Of a stretch of 17,506 bases of DNA, positions 7,489 through 15,128 are shown one piece after another. The notes beneath the pieces were generated by a model. It saw only the letters and a list, made by a program, of their open reading frames with translations, had not been told where the DNA came from and searched no databases. The DNA is from Actinomycetes bacterium. Its GTDB lineage: Bacteria; Actinomycetota; CADDZG01; JAHWKV01. The stretch covers positions 1-17,506 of the forward strand of contig JAJCYF010000042.1 in the NCBI GenBank assembly GCA_029263035.1, read 5' to 3'. Both the position numbers and the translations under genes were made by a program. Each line of letters starts with the position of its first letter. Position 1 is the first letter of the stretch.

Positions 7489-8102
7489 CGACTCCGTCGA
7501 GCGAATCCAGTCCGAGGTAGCGGGGTGCTTTCGCTGCCCCCGGCTGGTCGCCTGGCGGGAGGAGAGCGCCGCCAACCCGCCGGCCCGTTTTCGGGGGCAG
7601 GAGTACTGGGCCCGGCCGGGTGTTCACCGGCGACCGGTCGGGTGACTGGCTCGTCCGGGCGCTGCACCGGGCGGGGTTTGCCAACCAGCCGGTTTCCGTC
7701 GACCGCTCGGACGGGCTAGAGCTCACCGACTGCTACATCGCCGCCGCGGTCCGCTGTGTCCCGCCGGACAACAAGCCGCTTCCCCAGGAGCGTAGGAACT
7801 GCCTGCCCTATCTGGTGCGGGAGATGCGAGCGCTCACCCGGATGCGGGCGATTGTGGCGCTCGGCTCCATAGGCTGGGAGGCGACCCTGCCGGCCCTGAG
7901 CGAAAACGGGGCCGAGGTTCCCGTGCCCCGGCCGCGATTCGGCCACGGGGTTATGGTTGAGGTCGGGGGAGTGCACCTGATCGGGTGCTACCACCCCAGC
8001 CCCCAGAACACCAACACCGGCCGGCTCTCCGAGCAGGCCCTGGACCGGGTATTCGCCGACGCCGCGGAGTTGATCCGCCGGCTGGAATCCCAAGAGAGGT
8101 AG
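7472..8102 (+). pseudogene. Family 5 uracil-DNA glycosylase, broken by internal deletion and frameshift
   Basis: Two frames together make one UdgB-type protein. Frame one (TTG 7472) reads LDFVPDDSVE, then CFRCPRLVAWREE, and ends the homology at QEYWARP (codons to 7618). Frame two resumes at 7620 with VFTGDRSGDWLVRALHRAGF and runs to TAG at 8102, keeping AAVRCVPPDNKP and the C-terminal motif YHPSPQNTNTGRL. In intact members YWARP is followed by about 29 residues of the VPGFGDP...GLAPGAHG...NRTGR type before FTGD. That block, which contains the active-site motif, is absent here: only 4 nt (GGTG) separate the two parts, implying about 83 nt lost and a +1 shift. Frame one then hits TGA at 7643. 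All four cluster-type cysteines remain. A consensus or assembly error is the alternative. Confidence 0.82.
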
Positions 8103-8109
8103 CGCCGGG

Positions 8110-8892
8110 TTGCTTGACCCCATTGGAAGCTTCAAAGAAATCGTCAACCAGCCCGAGGACCGGATCGACCTGGGCAGGGCGGCGCTGGCCATCTCCGCCG
8201 CCGGCCACCCCGACCTGGAGCCGGAAGTCTGGCTGACCCGGCTCGACGAGTTCGCCTACGGGGTGGACGACCTGGACTCGCTGCGCCGGCGCCTGTTCTC
8301 CGAGCTCGGATTCGACGGTGAACGGGACAACTATTACGAGCCGGAGAGCTCGTTCCTGGATGTCGCGATCAATCGCCGCCGCGGAATTCCGATCACCCTG
8401 TCGGTTCTGACCATGGAGGTGGGCAAAAGGGCCGGGATCAAGCTCGAGGGGATCGGGATGCCGGGCCACTTCCTGCTCAGGTCGCCCCTTACCGGCGATT
8501 ACATCGACCCGTTCTTCAAGGGCGAGCTGATGGACGAGGCCGGGGTGGAGGCTCGCTTCCGGCAGGTCAGCGGGGTGCCGGCCGCGGTCAAGTTCGGTCC
8601 CGGTATGCGGCCGGTGGCGAGCAAGCAGGAGATCCTGGCCCGGATGCTGAACAACCTGAAGGCGATCTACAAGGCCCGAAGCGACGGCCGTTCGCTGGAG
8701 TGGGTGCTGCGGATGCGGCTGGCTCTACCGATAATCCCCCGCGACGAGGTCCGGGTCCTGGGGGAAGCCCTGGCTCTTCAGGGACGGGTAACCGAGGGAG
8801 CCGCGGAGGTGATGGCGGTGGCCGAAGAACATCCGGAGCTGGCCGAGCAGTTGAGGGCAGCGGCCAGATCGCTGCGTTCTTCGCTCAACTAA
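8110..8892 (+). CDS. SirB1 family protein (transglutaminase-like core, no catalytic Cys)
   Basis: A 260-aa protein of the SirB1 family: transglutaminase-like core 2 followed by a helical repeat region. The core signature is YYEPESSFLDVAINRRRGIP (residues 75-94), then ITLSVLTMEV. H120 in GMPGHFLL and D133 in YIDPF occupy the positions of the catalytic His and Asp, but the usual cysteine position is replaced by the GIPITLS segment. This is normal for the family and suggests a non-proteolytic role. The C-terminal helices (ILARMLNNLKAIYKARSDG to the end) look TPR-like. The TTG start at 8110 has GAGAGG at 8094-8099 with a 10-nt gap. It follows the broken glycosylase by 7 nt. Cellular function in this lineage is not established. 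Confidence 0.83.
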   Translation: MLDPIGSFKEIVNQPEDRIDLGRAALAISAAGHPDLEPEVWLTRLDEFAYGVDDLDSLRRRLFSELGFDGERDNYYEPESSFLDVAINRRRGIPITLSVLTMEVGKRAGIKLEGIGMPGHFLLRSPLTGDYIDPFFKGELMDEAGVEARFRQVSGVPAAVKFGPGMRPVASKQEILARMLNNLKAIYKARSDGRSLEWVLRMRLALPIIPRDEVRVLGEALALQGRVTEGAAEVMAVAEEHPELAEQLRAAARSLRSSLN

Positions 8893-8924
8893 CCTTTAGC
8901 GGCGCGAGCCGCCTGGTCGGTTAG
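8889..8924. terminator. Convergent-gene hairpin with GCGA tetraloop
   Basis: An inner stem GCGGC-GCGA-GCCGC (8899-8912) has a GNRA-type tetraloop, and outer arms CTAACC (8889-8894) and GGTTAG (8919-8924) match exactly. The structure covers both stop codons (plus strand 8890-8892, minus strand 8921-8923). It lacks a T-run, so it may end transcription inefficiently or act as an mRNA 3' end stabiliser on both transcripts. Confidence 0.4.
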
Positions 8925-9100
8925 AGCTCGGGCTTGCTGACGGGAGCAGCTTGGGGGACGGAGGCGTCGAATCCCTTGTCGAAAGGGTCGTCGACGGGGA
9001 TCAGATCATCCTTGTCGGCCAGGTAGCGTTCGGCCCAGACTGCAATCATCAGCACAACCGTCATCATCAGTGGAAACGAACCAATCATCAGTAAACTCAT
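8921..9100 (-). CDS. Small single-pass membrane protein, 59 aa, hypothetical
   Basis: Unrecognised. The 59 residues begin MSLLMIGSFPLMMTVVLMIA, a single hydrophobic helix, followed by an acidic hydrophilic tail (ERYLADKDDLIPVDDPFD and onward). The helix sits at the very N-terminus, so an N-out or signal-anchor topology is likely. The ATG at 9100 is favoured over an upstream in-frame start at 9148 because the upstream 16 residues are basic and hydrophilic, and GGGAAAG lies upstream of 9100. It is convergent with sirB1 and divergent from the AcuC-type gene, so it stands as a single-gene unit. The compact, non-repetitive composition and clear helix argue that it is real. Confidence 0.6.
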   Translation of the reverse strand: MSLLMIGSFPLMMTVVLMIAVWAERYLADKDDLIPVDDPFDKGFDASVPQAAPVSKPEL

Positions 9101-9237
9101 GCGCCGATCTTTCCCGAATACGCGAATTTTTAACCGGCATTCTCGCAACTACCCGCCCCTGAGTCCAACTTTGGGTGCCCGCCGGCGGAGAGCGGGGTAA
9201 TGGTTGGGTGACGGATGCCGGAGCAGGAGGTGAGACG

Positions 9238-10389
9238 GTGAACGATGCGGTTGAGCTGGTTCGCTACGGGGACGACGGGGTCTGGTACGACCTGGGGCCG
9301 GCGCACCCCCTGAAGCCCGCGCGGGTGCTGCTGACCTACCGCCTGATCGAGGACTACGGGCTGCTCGACGCCGGCCATGTGACCACCACCGACGCCCGCG
9401 ACGCCACCGACGACGAGATCTCCCTGGTCCACACCGAGGACTACATCCGGGCGGTGAAGCTGGCCGGCTCGGGTAAGAAGGGGCCCTGGTGGCAGTTCGG
9501 GTTCGGACCGGGAGACAACCCGATCTTCCCCTCCATGCACGAAGCGTCGGCTCGGGTCGCCGGAGCTTCGATCACTGCCGCCGAGGCGCTGCTCTCGGGC
9601 CGGACGCAGCACGTCTTCAACCCCGCCGGGGGCCTTCACCACGCCATGCCGGACCGGGCTGCCGGCTTTTGTGTCTACGACGACCCGGCGGTGGCCATCG
9701 CCTGGCTCCGCTCGCAGGGGGTGGGGCGGGTGGCCTACGTCGACGTCGACGCCCACCACGGCGACGGGGTGCAGGAGATCTTCTACAACGACCCGGAGGT
9801 CCTGACCATCTCCCTTCACCAGTCAGGCCAGACGCTGTTTCCCGGGACCGGGTTCGCCGGCGAGATCGGCGGTCCCGGCGCCGAGGGGTACTCGGTGAAC
9901 GTGCCGCTGCCGCCGTTGACCGCCGACGACCTGTGGCTGCAGGCGTTCGACCGGGTGGTGCCGGAGATCCTTCAGGCCTTCCGCCCCGAGGTCCTGGTGA
10001 CCCAGCTCGGCTGTGACACCCACTGCACCGACCCGCTGACCAACCTGCTGCTGGGTACCGGCGCCTATTTCGCCACCGCGCGCCGGCTCCACGACCTGGC
10101 GCATAGCACCGCCGGCGGCAAGTGGCTGGCAACCGGCGGGGGCGGTTACCAGTGGGCCAAGGTTGTGCCCCGGGCGTGGACGATCTACTTCGCAGAGATG
10201 GCGGAGATCACCTTGCCGGACGAGATTCCAGCCGGGTTCCTGCAGGAGGCGGAGCGGCAGGCAGGCGAGCCCGTGCCCGGGCACCTTATGGAGCCGCAGA
10301 TCGCCGGCTCACCGGTGTCGCCCCGGGAGATCGACGCCATCGTTGCAGAGGTCAAGGAGGCGGTTTTTCCCTATCACGGACTGGGCTGA
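9238..10389 (+). CDS. acuC: AcuC-type histone deacetylase superfamily protein
   Basis: A 383-aa zinc deacetylase of the AcuC group, which removes acetyl groups from lysines; in Bacillus AcuC acts on acetyl-CoA synthetase. The catalytic set is complete by comparison with HDLP: H134 and H135 in GGLHHAMPDRAAGFCVYDD, zinc ligands D171 and H173 in DVDAHHGDG, the third ligand D260 in QLGCDTH, and the active-site Tyr Y304 in ATGGGGY. The GTG at 9238 is chosen because GGAGG at 9226-9230 gives 7-nt spacing; the in-frame ORF extends to 9175 without a site. No acetyl-CoA synthetase or AcuA acetyltransferase is in the window. Its stop is only 5 nt from the stop of the convergent ClC gene. Confidence 0.92.
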   Translation: MNDAVELVRYGDDGVWYDLGPAHPLKPARVLLTYRLIEDYGLLDAGHVTTTDARDATDDEISLVHTEDYIRAVKLAGSGKKGPWWQFGFGPGDNPIFPSMHEASARVAGASITAAEALLSGRTQHVFNPAGGLHHAMPDRAAGFCVYDDPAVAIAWLRSQGVGRVAYVDVDAHHGDGVQEIFYNDPEVLTISLHQSGQTLFPGTGFAGEIGGPGAEGYSVNVPLPPLTADDLWLQAFDRVVPEILQAFRPEVLVTQLGCDTHCTDPLTNLLLGTGAYFATARRLHDLAHSTAGGKWLATGGGGYQWAKVVPRAWTIYFAEMAEITLPDEIPAGFLQEAERQAGEPVPGHLMEPQIAGSPVSPREIDAIVAEVKEAVFPYHGLG

Positions 10390-10394
10390 GGGTT

Positions 10395-12410
10395 TCAGCT
10401 CCCCTCCACCTCGAACAGCCGCCGGATCTTCTCCTCGGCTCCGGCCGGAGCTACGACCACCACGACATCCCCGGCGAGGAGCTCGGTCTCCGGCGTAGGC
10501 CCCAGAAGCTGGCTGTGCCGGTCGATGCTGAGCGCCACGCATCCAGCGGGCCACGGGGCCTCGGAAACCTGTGTTCCGGCGAACGGGGAGCCCTCGTGAA
10601 CGATGAGCTCCATCAGCACCGCTTTGCCCGATACCCCGGTTAGCAGGCGCAGGGTGCGGCGAAGGGCGGACTGGTAGCCGCCGATCATCTCGGACATCGC
10701 CACCACCCCGATGATGCGGTCGCCCTCCAGGACCGGCACCCAGTTGGTCTCGGCGGAGACCATGGCGTCCAGCGCGGCATCCAGGTTGGACTCGGAAGAA
10801 ACGGTGGGATAGGAGACGTCGGACGCCGTACCCGCGGTGGCGCCCGAGGCGTCGGCGGACCCATCGCCGGACACCACGCCGGCGAAGCGACCCTCGGCCG
10901 AAACCACCGGCGCCCGGGAGATGCCGGCCGCCCGAACCATCCGGCGCGCCTCATCCAGCGGCGTGACGGCGGGGATCAGCAGCCGGGGAGTCCGCATCGC
11001 ATGGCGCACCGGGGTGGACCCCAGCAGCGGCAGCCCGAATCGGGCCCGGTGAAACGGCGTGTCGGCCCGGCTCTGCAGCTGGCTTTCGTAGATCGAGTCC
11101 TGTCCCACCACAACCGTGGCCAGGCCGATGGCGATCATCGCCGGCGGCAGGAGTGCCAGGCTGCCGGTCATCTCCGCCACCATGAGCATCAGCCCCAGTG
11201 GGGCGTGGGCGACGCTGCCGAAGCAGGCGATCATCCCCACCACCATGAACGGAGCGGCAACGTCGGGCATGCCCGGAGCCACGTCGTGGAGCACCCGCCA
11301 CAGGCCGAGCCCGACGAATCCCCCCACCACCATCCCCGGCCCGAAGATCCCTCCCGACCCGCCCGACCCGATGGACAGCGAAGTGGTCAGGATCTTCAGG
11401 AACGGAAGCAATAGGACGATCCACAAAGAGATCTCCGGAAGGCCATCGACCATGCCTCGCTGCAGCCAGCCGTATCCGGTGCCCAGGGCCTGGGGAAAGG
11501 CCAGCCCTATTGTGCCGACCATGACCCCGGCAACCGCGGGCTTGAACATGGGCGATCCGGGAAGCCGTTTGGTCAGGGCAACTGTGGCGTAAAAGCCGCG
11601 GGCGTAGATCCGCCCCACCAATCCCGCGGCGACTCCCAACAGGGCGTAGTAGACGAGCTGAACCGGGTGGTTGAACTGAGGGGTGTGCAGCGTGCCGAAG
11701 ATCGGGGTGAACCCCTCGACCGCGCCGAAGACCGAGAAGCCCACGATGGACGCCACCATGGAGGGAAACAGCGCCTCCGGCTCCAGGTCGTCCCGGTACA
11801 GGATCTCGGTCCCCAGAATCGCCCCCCCAAGGGGAGCCCGGAAGATGGCCCCGATGCCGGCACCGACGCCGACGGTAACTGCGATGCGGGCGTCCTGGGG
11901 GCTCAGATCCATCTTGCGGGCCAGCCACGATCCGAAGCCGGCGCTGATCTGCGCCGTGGGACCCTCCCGCCCGGCCGAGCCGCCCGACCCGATGGTGGCG
12001 GCGGACGACAGCATCTTGATGAGCGTGACCCGCCCGCGCACCGAGCGGGGGTTGTGGTGAATGGCGTGAATGGCGGCGTCGGTGCCGTGGCCCTCGGCCT
12101 CCGGAGCGAAGCGGAAGACCAGCACCCCGGAGATCAGGCCGCCGAGCCCGACGACCAGCGGTATCGCCCAGGGCCGGGTGAACTCGCCGGCGGCCATCCG
12201 GTTGCCCTCGCCCACCGGCAACGGAGGCTCGTAGCCCCCCAAGCCCTCGAGCAGAAGGCTGGAGGAGGACTCCAGGGCGAAGATGAACACGATGGCGGCC
12301 AGGCCGGCTACCAGCCCGATCAGCGAGCCCAGCACCAGCCACTTGCGCAGGTAGTCCCAGTCGCGCACGTAGCCCATGAATCGTTGGGTCTTGCTCAACG
12401 GAACAGTCAT
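10395..12410 (-). CDS. ClC family chloride channel/transporter with CBS pair and TrkA_C domain
   Basis: A 671-aa multi-domain protein. The ClC membrane domain covers about residues 20-445: the gating motif GSAGREGP holds E149 (E148 of CLC-ec1), and the third pore motif is GSGGSGGIFGPG (348-359). A CBS pair spans about 468-578 and a TrkA_C (RCK_C) ligand-binding domain about 590-668. In the helix FRAPLGGAILGTEILYRDD, E202 is kept but the proton glutamate position (E203 in CLC-ec1) is Ile, as in eukaryotic ClC channels. The classic first motif GSGIP reads GHGTD. A passive chloride channel is thus possible, though this is by-eye alignment. The start at 12410 overlaps the MarR stop by ATGA, so the two are translationally coupled. 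The cytosolic domains suggest nucleotide control. Confidence 0.92.
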   Translation of the reverse strand: MTVPLSKTQRFMGYVRDWDYLRKWLVLGSLIGLVAGLAAIVFIFALESSSSLLLEGLGGYEPPLPVGEGNRMAAGEFTRPWAIPLVVGLGGLISGVLVFRFAPEAEGHGTDAAIHAIHHNPRSVRGRVTLIKMLSSAATIGSGGSAGREGPTAQISAGFGSWLARKMDLSPQDARIAVTVGVGAGIGAIFRAPLGGAILGTEILYRDDLEPEALFPSMVASIVGFSVFGAVEGFTPIFGTLHTPQFNHPVQLVYYALLGVAAGLVGRIYARGFYATVALTKRLPGSPMFKPAVAGVMVGTIGLAFPQALGTGYGWLQRGMVDGLPEISLWIVLLLPFLKILTTSLSIGSGGSGGIFGPGMVVGGFVGLGLWRVLHDVAPGMPDVAAPFMVVGMIACFGSVAHAPLGLMLMVAEMTGSLALLPPAMIAIGLATVVVGQDSIYESQLQSRADTPFHRARFGLPLLGSTPVRHAMRTPRLLIPAVTPLDEARRMVRAAGISRAPVVSAEGRFAGVVSGDGSADASGATAGTASDVSYPTVSSESNLDAALDAMVSAETNWVPVLEGDRIIGVVAMSEMIGGYQSALRRTLRLLTGVSGKAVLMELIVHEGSPFAGTQVSEAPWPAGCVALSIDRHSQLLGPTPETELLAGDVVVVVAPAGAEEKIRRLFEVEGS

Positions 12411-12901
12411 TTTCGGCCCCCGGCGCCGGGCTCCGAAGGCGGTGGATCGGGCCAGCCGAAATGGGATGCCTCCGGGGTTTCGCCCGCCGCCTGGGCGAAG
12501 GCGGTGAGGGCCGAGATCGCCTGCCTCAACTCGGACTCGGACATCCGCCCGGCGATGGCCGCCAGATCCCGGCGTCTGCGCTCGGTCACCTCCTCCACCA
12601 GCCTGCGGCCTGGGCCGGCCAGAGCTATGTCGACCCCTCGCCGGTCCCCGCTGCGCTCGAACCGGCGGATGAGGTCTTTGGCTACCAGGCGGTCGCACAG
12701 CCGGGTGGCGGTCGACGGGTGGATCGCCAGCCGCTCGGCAAGCTCGCCGACCGTGAGCGATCCGGCCACCTCAAGCACCACCAGAGCCCGGAACTGCGGC
12801 AGCGTTACCTCATCTACGCTCGCCAGCGACCGGGCAGCCAGGCCGACGAGAGCGCGGGACGCCGAAAGAAGGGCGTCGACGGCATCATCACGGGGTGGCA
12901 T
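12407..12901 (-). CDS. MarR family transcriptional regulator
   Basis: A 164-aa winged-helix regulator. The DNA-binding helices lie around residues 50-73 (LTVGELAERLAIHPSTATRL), and the wing is FERSGDRRGVDIAL (81-94). Flanking helices give the usual MarR dimer. The C-terminal tail is Pro/Gly-rich. It is the first gene of a two-gene unit with the ClC channel, overlapping it by 4 nt, so it probably controls channel expression together with its own. No Shine-Dalgarno sequence precedes the ATG at 12901. Instead a TATGAT hexamer ends 8 nt upstream, suggesting a leaderless transcript, and a 29-bp palindrome covers this promoter. The ligand is unknown. Confidence 0.9.
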   Translation of the reverse strand: MPPRDDAVDALLSASRALVGLAARSLASVDEVTLPQFRALVVLEVAGSLTVGELAERLAIHPSTATRLCDRLVAKDLIRRFERSGDRRGVDIALAGPGRRLVEEVTERRRRDLAAIAGRMSESELRQAISALTAFAQAAGETPEASHFGWPDPPPSEPGAGGRK

Positions 12902-12906
12902 TTAGT

Positions 12907-12935
12907 TGCATCATAGCAAGTACTGCTGTGATGCA
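12907..12935. promoter_or_regulatory. 29-bp MarR operator palindrome overlapping a leaderless promoter
   Basis: TGCATCA (12907-12913) and TGATGCA (12929-12935) are exact inverse copies. AGCA (12915-12918) and TGCT (12924-12927) pair around the same centre (12921), so 11 of 14 arm positions match. On the minus strand TATGAT (12915 down to 12910) fits a -10 box placed 8 nt before the ATG at 12901, inside the palindrome. Autorepression by the adjacent MarR protein is the natural reading. The -35 region is weak. Confidence 0.65.
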
Positions 12936-12956
12936 GGCGTTCGCCCCCCGGCAGGC

Positions 12957-13268
12957 CTACTTGATGTTGGAGGCCAGGGCGGTGCCTGTGTCGTCGCGTT
13001 TTCTGAATACCTCGGCGGACAGCTGCTCCATCTGGTTGAAGGCGCTCATCAGCCGTTGGATCAAAAAGTTTTCCAGGCGGTCGTGCCCCTCGAGGTCGGT
13101 AAGCGTCGCCTCAACCAGGTCGGCGTAGTCCCTCAGCTTGTGGACCAGCTCGCGCGACTCGGAAAGATGGGTCCGGATCGAATCGTCGACCGCCACGGAA
13201 TTGTCGGGTTTCAACAGGTTGGTCATGGAGACCCGGAAGGTGGTGTTGGGGTTTCTGCTGCCGGCCAT
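12957..13268 (-). CDS. Hypothetical 103-aa helical protein
   Basis: No family recognised. ATG at 13268 has AGGAG 5 nt upstream on the minus strand, a strong site, so the start is firm. The 103 residues begin MAGSRNPNTTFRVSMTNLLK and then form a long amphipathic helical region (SIRTHLSESRELVHKLRDYADLV and following) rich in Leu at heptad-like spacing, with many charged residues. This is consistent with a coiled coil or helical bundle that dimerises. There is no signal peptide, membrane helix or cysteine. It lies 57 nt downstream of the subtilisin gene and 55 nt upstream of the MarR gene on the same strand, so it could be co-transcribed with the protease. Confidence 0.75.
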   Translation of the reverse strand: MAGSRNPNTTFRVSMTNLLKPDNSVAVDDSIRTHLSESRELVHKLRDYADLVEATLTDLEGHDRLENFLIQRLMSAFNQMEQLSAEVFRKRDDTGTALASNIK

Positions 13269-13325
13269 TGACTCTCCTTTTGGTTGACCTGCGTAGTCTT
13301 CCACTCCGGGGTGGCGGCAGGCGAA

Positions 13326-14567
13326 TCAGGAGTCCGGGTCGGGTGCGGCCGAGGTTCGTGCGAGCAGCATGAAGGTAAGGACCACGAACAAAAGGCTGGT
13401 GGCGAGCGCCCTTAGCGGAGTGATCTGCAGCAGGCCGGATACCTGCTCGCCGGGAGCAAGGGCCTGAGCCCCGGTTTCGGGATCGATCACCACCGGCCCC
13501 GATCCTTCACCCTGCAGGATCAATGCGGAGGGAATGGGTGTGCTGGGCTCCGTGATGCCCTCCGGTTCGTCGACATTCTCCCGGACGACGCCGAACGCGG
13601 CAGCCACGTCCAGGATGCGGTACCGGGTGTCCTCTCCCCGGCACGAGATGCCCGGGCCCCGGGCGGTACTGATCAGCCGGTCGACGGTGTCCACGTTGTT
13701 CAGCCCCTCGGACATGAGCAGGGCGGCCGCTCCCGCAACGAACGGCACGGCCATGGAGGTTCCGTCGGCGTAGGCGTAGCCGGAGCTGTCCTCGGCAGCG
13801 TTCCAGTAGGTCGAAAGAATGCCGATACCCGGAGCGAGGATGTCCAGGCCGGGCCCGTAGTTGGTGAAGTTGGAGCAGTTGTCGTCCTTGTCGCTGGCCC
13901 CGACGACGATGATCCCGCGGTGGCTCGGCGGGTCGAAGGCGGTCTGGGGTGCCGACTCGTTGCCGGCAGCGGTCACCACCACAGCACCGGCCGCAGCGGC
14001 GTCCGAGATCGCTCGCTTTACCGCCTCGTCGCCGAAGATGGCCGATCCGGGGTCGCCCTCGACCATGGACTGCGGCTGAGAGGGACCGACGAAGCTCAGG
14101 TTGAGTACCAGCTTGGCCCGCCTGCGGTCCGCCGCGTCCACCGCAAACCGGATGGCCCGGGCGACGCTGCTGGAGGTGGCGCTCCCCGCGGCGTCGAACA
14201 CACGGACCGGGAGGACCTTGGCATCGGGCGCGACCCCGGCGATGCCCTCGGCATTGTCCGCCCTGGCCGCGGCAATGCCGGCGATGAGGCTGCCGTGGCC
14301 GTGTTTGTCGTCCGGCTGGCCTTCCCCCACCACGCTCGTGCCGGGCACCAGCTGGTCCTTGAGGTCCGGGTGCTCCAGGTCGATCCCGGTGTCTATCACC
14401 GCGATGACCACCCCGGCCCCGCGGGAGAACTGCCAGGCGGACTCGGCGCCGACCCGGCGAAGACCCCAGAGCTGGTCGTAAAGGGGATCGTCGGTGCGGG
14501 CGACGGCGGGAACGGCGGCGACGAGGATCCAGGCAAGTACCAGGGCGACGAGTTTTCTAACGCGCAT
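13326..14567 (-). CDS. Exported, membrane-anchored subtilisin-like S8 serine protease
   Basis: A 413-aa secreted S8 peptidase. A signal peptide (MRVRKLVALVLAWILVAAVP, cleavage near AVA at 21-23) is followed almost directly by the catalytic domain. The catalytic triad is D59 in AVIDTGID, H91 in HGHGSLIAG and S271 in DGTSMAVPF, with the oxyanion Asn N203 in TAAGNES. The His motif has HGSLIAG in place of the common HGTHVAG. A linker of about 60 residues leads to a C-terminal membrane helix (SLLFVVLTFMLLA), so the domain is displayed outside the cell. The layout resembles actinobacterial mycosins, but no type VII secretion genes are near. The prosegment is very short. The start at 14567 has only a weak site (GAG) upstream. 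It is divergent from the rhodanese. Confidence 0.9.
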   Translation of the reverse strand: MRVRKLVALVLAWILVAAVPAVARTDDPLYDQLWGLRRVGAESAWQFSRGAGVVIAVIDTGIDLEHPDLKDQLVPGTSVVGEGQPDDKHGHGSLIAGIAAARADNAEGIAGVAPDAKVLPVRVFDAAGSATSSSVARAIRFAVDAADRRRAKLVLNLSFVGPSQPQSMVEGDPGSAIFGDEAVKRAISDAAAAGAVVVTAAGNESAPQTAFDPPSHRGIIVVGASDKDDNCSNFTNYGPGLDILAPGIGILSTYWNAAEDSSGYAYADGTSMAVPFVAGAAALLMSEGLNNVDTVDRLISTARGPGISCRGEDTRYRILDVAAAFGVVRENVDEPEGITEPSTPIPSALILQGEGSGPVVIDPETGAQALAPGEQVSGLLQITPLRALATSLLFVVLTFMLLARTSAAPDPDS

Positions 14568-14641
14568 ATGCTCGACGATAAACCACTCGGCTACCGGCCC
14601 GCCGGTGCGGAATGGGCGAGCGACAGACAACCGGAGGCTTT

Positions 14642-15031
14642 ATGGATCCCAGCCAGCGACAGTCGATTCTTGAACAGGCCCGCAAATTGGTGCCCGAGGT
14701 CAGCCCGCAGGACGCCAAATCGGAGATGGAGGGCGGAAAGGTGGGCATCTTCCTGGACGTCCGGGAAGCGCACGAGCTGCGCAAGGGCTTCGTCCCCGGG
14801 GCGGTTCGCATCGTCCTGGACGAGGTCCCCGACGCCGGGGACCCGGACTCCAAATTTGCCGACGAACAGCTCACCGCCCACAAGGACGACCGCATCGTCG
14901 TCTACTGCGCCACCGGCGTCAGGTCGTTGATCGCCGGCTTCTACCTGCAGCAGCTGGGCTACTCCGACGTGGTCTCCATGGCGGGGGGCATCCAGGGCTG
15001 GCAGCAGGCGGGGAACCCGACTAAGCGTTAG
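14642..15031 (+). CDS. Single-domain rhodanese-like sulfurtransferase
   Basis: A 129-aa cytosolic protein that may carry persulfide sulfur. The rhodanese domain shows FLDVREAHELRKGFVPGAVR (residues 37-56) and the active-site loop VVYCATGVRS with C89, followed by GGIQGWQQAG near the end. The CxTGxRS loop with an intact cysteine indicates activity. A segment VPDAGDPDSKFADEQLTAH (62-80) lies between the two halves of the fold. The same segment is echoed at 17262-17336. The ATG at 14642 is preferred over an in-frame start at 14612 because GGAGG (14633-14637) lies just upstream. It is divergent from the subtilisin gene with a 74-nt shared promoter region. Confidence 0.9.
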   Translation: MDPSQRQSILEQARKLVPEVSPQDAKSEMEGGKVGIFLDVREAHELRKGFVPGAVRIVLDEVPDAGDPDSKFADEQLTAHKDDRIVVYCATGVRSLIAGFYLQQLGYSDVVSMAGGIQGWQQAGNPTKR

Positions 15032-15128
15032 CTCGTGGTTAGGCATACAGTCCGGTTGCCATGAGTTGGCCGGCCAATCTTCATTTCTCTGTCCGCCCAT
15101 GAATTAATGCGTGAAGGTAGATCCAGGC

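Noticed and set aside
12411..12698. N-terminal extension of the ClC frame (up to 96 extra residues)
   Set aside because: It overlaps the MarR coding region in another frame, has Arg/Gly/Pro-rich junk composition, and ATG 12410 with the ATGA overlap is the natural start.
11667..12905. 412-aa plus-strand frame
   Set aside because: Antisense to the ClC and MarR genes, both of which are clearly identified; composition is low-complexity.
13920..14930. 336-aa plus-strand frame spanning subtilisin and rhodanese
   Set aside because: Antisense to the subtilisin and out of frame with the rhodanese; both real genes have intact catalytic motifs.
15066..15077. Perfect 12-bp palindrome TTGGCCGGCCAA between the rhodanese and LuxR genes
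   Set aside because: It is downstream of both convergent genes, lacks a T-run and is simple GC-rich sequence; I see no support for a regulatory role.
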